Shown: positions 6,376 through 8,278 of the stretch, piece by piece
Layout: every line of letters begins with the position of its first letter
Numbering within the stretch: the first letter of the stretch is position 1
From: JANOBJ01 sp031411575
Lineage (GTDB): Bacteria > Pseudomonadota > Gammaproteobacteria > Burkholderiales > Burkholderiaceae_C
NCBI GenBank assembly: GCA_031411575.1
Contig: JANOBJ010000277.1
Location: 1 to 8,278 of the forward strand
Direction of reading: 5' to 3'
DNA length: 8,278 nt
The notes under the pieces: generated by a model
Database searches by the model: none
Seen by the model: the letters and a program-made list of their open reading frames with translations, nothing else
Told to the model about the DNA's origin: nothing
Translations under genes and position numbers: made by a program

Positions 6376-6380
6376 AGGAG
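6376..6380 (+). promoter_or_regulatory. Shine-Dalgarno sequence of tatA
   Basis: AGGAG lies six bases before the tatA ATG at 6387. It is the best ribosome-binding site among the tat genes, consistent with TatA being the most abundant subunit in characterised Tat systems. Confidence 0.8.
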
Positions 6381-6386
6381 AGATTC

Positions 6387-6626
6387 ATGGGTTCATTTTC
6401 AATCTGGCACTGGCTGATCGTGCTGCTGATCGTGGTGATGGTGTTTGGCACCAAGAAGCTCAAGAACATGGGTTCTGACCTCGGTGGCGCCGTCAAGGGC
6501 TTCAAGGACGGCATGAAGGACGGCTCGTCCGGCGCAGCCGAGGACAAGCCCGCCGGGCAGGTCGCCAATGCCACGGCCGCACCCGAGAAGACGACGATCG
6601 ACGTCGAAGCCAAGCAGAAGTCGTGA
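6387..6626 (+). CDS. tatA: Sec-independent translocase subunit TatA
   Basis: Pore-forming subunit of the twin-arginine translocase, which moves folded proteins across the inner membrane. The 79-residue protein begins MGSFSIWHWLIVLLIVVMVF, a short membrane helix (about 4-20). The FGTKKLK hinge (20-26) follows, then the amphipathic helix NMGSDLGGAVKGFKDGMKD. The C-terminal tail (about 47-79) is rich in Ala, Glu and Lys and presumably flexible. The length and the FGTKKL motif distinguish it from TatB. tatB lies 110 bases downstream, and most of that gap is a GC-rich repeat, wider spacing than is common in compact tat operons. Confidence 0.96.
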   Translation: MGSFSIWHWLIVLLIVVMVFGTKKLKNMGSDLGGAVKGFKDGMKDGSSGAAEDKPAGQVANATAAPEKTTIDVEAKQKS

Positions 6627-6632
6627 CATCAT

Positions 6633-6707
6633 GTTGGCCCCCACGCTGCGCCGCTTCGCGGGTCGCTGCCCCACAAGGGGCCGCGTCTCGCCTCGGGGCG
6701 GCCCGGC
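6633..6707 (-). repeat. GC-rich structured repeat, copy B, between tatA and tatB (inverted)
   Basis: Read on the minus strand this element matches the copy between hisA and hisF, starting GCCGGGCCGCCCC and ending GTGGGGGCCAAC. It keeps GGGCCGC / GCGGCCC. It also keeps the overlapping GCCCC / GGGGC hairpin (6668-6681), with a shorter stem and a different loop. The downstream stem is CCGC / GCGG here against CCAC / GTGG in the other copy, a compensatory change. It starts seven bases after the tatA stop, opposite in direction to transcription, so here it cannot supply the GGGGG that it may offer hisF. Confidence 0.8.
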
Positions 6708-6736
6708 AGCGGGACTGATGGCTGGCGTTCGCTCAA

Positions 6737-7204
6737 ATGCTTGACCTCGGCATTGAAAAAATGATGCTGATCGGCGCGGTGGCGCTGATCGTCATCGGGC
6801 CTGAAAAGCTGCCGCGCGTGGCGCGCACGGTGGGCACGTTGCTGGGCAAGGCGCAGCGCTACGTGGCCGACGTGAAGTCCGAAGTCAACCGTTCGATGGA
6901 GCTGGATGAGCTCAAGAAGATGAAGGACACGATGGAAACCGCGGCGCGCGATGTGCAGCAATCGGTCCAGACCGGCGCCGCTGACTTCGAGAAGCAGTGG
7001 TCCGAGGTGACCGGCGATGCGGTGTCGCCCGCCCTGTCCGACAACAGTTTTGTCAGCGTTCCCGAGTACAAGAATCCGAAGAAAAAGTGGCGCATCAAGC
7101 AAGGCGCGATGCCGCAGTGGTACAAGGCGCGCAACGGCGTGCGCACCAAGGCCCTGTCGGGTGCGGCCCGCGTGGCGCGCTACCGGCCGACCCGGCTGGG
7201 CTGA
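6737..7204 (+). CDS. tatB: Sec-independent translocase subunit TatB
   Basis: With TatC it forms the twin-arginine signal-peptide receptor in the inner membrane. The 155-residue protein begins MLDLGIEKMMLIGAVALIVIGPEKLPRVART: a membrane helix at about 5-20, then the GPEKLP hinge (21-26) typical of TatB. A long charged helix follows to about residue 90, including KSEVNRSMELDELKKMKDTME, and a basic tail KNPKKKWRIKQGAMPQWYKARNGVR (112-136). The ATG at 6737 fits the family N-terminus but has only a poor ribosome-binding site. A 136-base gap separates it from tatC. Confidence 0.96.
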   Translation: MLDLGIEKMMLIGAVALIVIGPEKLPRVARTVGTLLGKAQRYVADVKSEVNRSMELDELKKMKDTMETAARDVQQSVQTGAADFEKQWSEVTGDAVSPALSDNSFVSVPEYKNPKKKWRIKQGAMPQWYKARNGVRTKALSGAARVARYRPTRLG

Positions 7205-7340
7205 GGCGCTGGCTGCCCGCAGGGGCGGCGCCCTTCCGCCTCGCGCGATGCCCTTGACGCCCCTGATGCCTGTGATGCCCGCCCCCTTCAACCTTCAACC
7301 CTGATACCGCTTTCGCGCCCGCAACCCCCTTTTCCCCTCC
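7205..7340 (+). other. tatB-tatC gap with a C-rich leader
   Basis: No gene is seen. The last 60 bases (7281-7340) are strongly pyrimidine-biased, with 32 C against 6 G, and contain the tandem TTCAACC TTCAACC and the run CCCCCTTTTCCCCTCC directly before the tatC ATG. Such C-rich, G-poor RNA would suit Rho loading, but no termination is shown. There is no purine-rich Shine-Dalgarno sequence for tatC. Confidence 0.5.
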
Positions 7341-8132
7341 ATGGCCGACCCCCAGAACAAAGAAGACGAACTCGCCGGCACCGAGCAGCCGTTTGTGCAG
7401 CACCTGGTGGAGCTGCGCGACCGGCTGATCAAGGCGGTGATCGCGGTGGCCGTGGTGGCCGCCGTGCTGGCGTTCTACCCCGGCCCCGGCGCGCTGTACG
7501 ACATCATGGCCGCGCCGCTGGTGGCCACGCTGCCCAAGGGCGCCACGCTGATCGCCACCTCGGTGATCTCGCCGTTCCTCGTGCCCCTGAAGATCTTGCT
7601 GATGGCGTCCTTCATGATCGCGCTGCCGGTGGTGTTGTGGCAGGTCTGGGCGTTTGTCGCGCCGGGCCTGTATTCGCACGAGAAGAAGCTGGTGCTGCCG
7701 CTGGTGGCATCCAGCACGCTGCTGTTTTTCATCGGGGTGGCGTTCTGCTATTTCTTCGTGTTTGGCCAGGTGTTCAAGTTCATTCAGGGCTTTGCGCCCA
7801 AGAGCATCACCGCGGCGCCTGATATCGAGGCCTATTTGAGCTTCGTGCTGAGCATGTTCCTGGCGTTCGGCATGGCGTTTGAGGTGCCGATCGTGGTGAT
7901 CGTGCTCGCGCGCATGGGCATCGTGACCATCCAGAAGCTGAAGGATTTCCGCGGCTATTTCGTGGTGCTGGCGTTCGTGATCGCCGCCATCGTGACGCCG
8001 CCCGATGTGGTGTCGCAGCTCGCGTTGGCCATTCCGATGTGCCTGCTGTACGAGGTGGGCATCTGGGCGGCGCAGATTTTCATCAAGCACACCAAGGCGC
8101 CCGAAGACGGCACCGAAACCGCCAATTCATAG
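7341..8132 (+). CDS. tatC: Sec-independent translocase subunit TatC
   Basis: Multi-spanning core of the twin-arginine translocase, which binds the RR signal peptide and recruits TatA. The 263-residue protein is the usual size with the expected six membrane helices (about 29-47, 82-104, 118-145, 164-190, 204-219, 224-246). Conserved features are HLVELRDRL (21-29) on the cytoplasmic N-terminus, FVAPGLYSHEKK (105-116), Glu181 in FGMAFEVP (the equivalent of E. coli Glu170) and TPPDVVSQ (219-226). The ATG at 7341 gives MADPQNKEDELAGTEQPF, a family-like start, yet the bases before it are pyrimidines with no Shine-Dalgarno sequence. It ends 10 bases before the second AT-rich repeat, and is the last complete gene in the window. 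Confidence 0.97.
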   Translation: MADPQNKEDELAGTEQPFVQHLVELRDRLIKAVIAVAVVAAVLAFYPGPGALYDIMAAPLVATLPKGATLIATSVISPFLVPLKILLMASFMIALPVVLWQVWAFVAPGLYSHEKKLVLPLVASSTLLFFIGVAFCYFFVFGQVFKFIQGFAPKSITAAPDIEAYLSFVLSMFLAFGMAFEVPIVVIVLARMGIVTIQKLKDFRGYFVVLAFVIAAIVTPPDVVSQLALAIPMCLLYEVGIWAAQIFIKHTKAPEDGTETANS

Positions 8133-8142
8133 TCAAAACAGG

Positions 8143-8191
8143 CTGATGTGAGCATCATCTGGTCATAGTTTGCTATATAAATAATAGCAAA
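8143..8191. repeat. AT-rich hairpin repeat, copy 2, downstream of tatC
   Basis: Ungapped 41-of-49 match to 1111-1159. The hairpin arms TTTGCTAT (8169-8176) and ATAGCAAA (8184-8191) are identical to the first copy, as are the 16 bases from 8163. The loop is ATAAATA, with ATA in place of the hisH ATG. It is intergenic, so this copy shows the element without any coding overlap. No T-run follows it. Confidence 0.8.
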
Positions 8192-8204
8192 CAGACGGTA
8201 GCAA

Positions 8205-8227
8205 CTGTCACCAGAATGATGTGACAG
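8205..8227. other. Inverted repeat after tatC, possibly a transcript end
   Basis: CTGTCAC (8205-8211) and GTGACAG (8221-8227) form a perfect 7-bp stem with a 9-base loop. It lies 14 bases past the AT-rich repeat and has no T-run on either strand. It could be a transcript-end structure for tatC or for a convergent gene from beyond the window. On the minus strand a frame entering from the right edge stops at 8260-8262 after five codons (LNGEL), and on the + strand a GTG at 8221 is open to the edge; neither is enough to call a gene. Confidence 0.4.
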
Positions 8228-8278
8228 CCCGGCGTGGCGACCTGCGATTCAGCCCGCTGTTACAACTCGCCGTTCAGC

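Noticed and set aside
6387..7204. tatA and tatB as two tatA-like paralogues
   Set aside because: FGTKKL with a short tail versus GPEKLP with a long charged helix separates them cleanly into TatA and TatB.
7095..8090. Long minus-strand open frame (331 codons) opposite tatB/tatC
   Set aside because: Its translation is a low-complexity His/Arg/Gln/Asp-rich product typical of the antisense of GC-rich genes, and tatC on the other strand has full family motifs.
8221..8278. Gene start at GTG 8221 or a minus-strand gene end at 8260
   Set aside because: Only 19 and 5 codons respectively are visible before the window edge, with no motif to choose between them.

Overview
The window is a chromosomal, GC-rich stretch of ordinary core genes. 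Protein sequences, gene order (histidine cluster, small membrane protein, HIT protein, tatABC) and two intergenic repeat types suggest a betaproteobacterium of the Burkholderiales, most likely Comamonadaceae (the Acidovorax / Rhodoferax / Polaromonas / Variovorax neighbourhood). The placement rests on recognition, not on a search. No phage, plasmid, insertion sequence, CRISPR, tRNA or rRNA was seen.

Layout. Bases 1-3518 hold the middle and end of a histidine operon on the + strand: the 3' part of hisC, then hisB, hisH, hisA and hisF. A two-domain fasciclin (FAS1) lipoprotein gene lies on the opposite strand at 3556-4509 and splits the operon. After a 227-base region with divergent promoter-like signals, the + strand resumes with hisI and hisE, a small DUF4870-like membrane protein gene, a HIT-family gene, and tatA, tatB and tatC (4737-8132). 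The last 146 bases hold a repeat copy and a second inverted repeat.

How it works together. HisE and HisI carry out steps 2 and 3 of histidine synthesis (PR-ATP pyrophosphohydrolase, PR-AMP cyclohydrolase). HisA isomerises ProFAR. HisH and HisF form the glutamine amidotransferase/cyclase that makes imidazole glycerol phosphate and AICAR. HisB dehydrates the former and HisC transaminates the product. hisG and hisD are not in the window. TatA, TatB and TatC form the twin-arginine translocase for folded proteins. The HIT and DUF4870-like genes bridge the two groups; they overlap each other by four bases.

The most interesting content is between the genes. (i) A 49-base AT-rich element occurs at 1111-1159 and 8143-8191 (41 of 49 identical, no gaps). 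In the first copy its hairpin loop carries the hisH start codon and its 3' arm encodes the next hisH residues. (ii) A GC-rich element of about 75-78 bases occurs between hisA and hisF and, inverted, between tatA and tatB. Its stems are kept by length changes and one compensatory base-pair change, and the first copy abuts the apparent TTG start of hisF. (iii) The starts of hisH, hisA, hisF and tatC lack a good Shine-Dalgarno sequence, unlike the FAS1, DUF4870-like and tatA genes. I found no convincing new multi-gene system.
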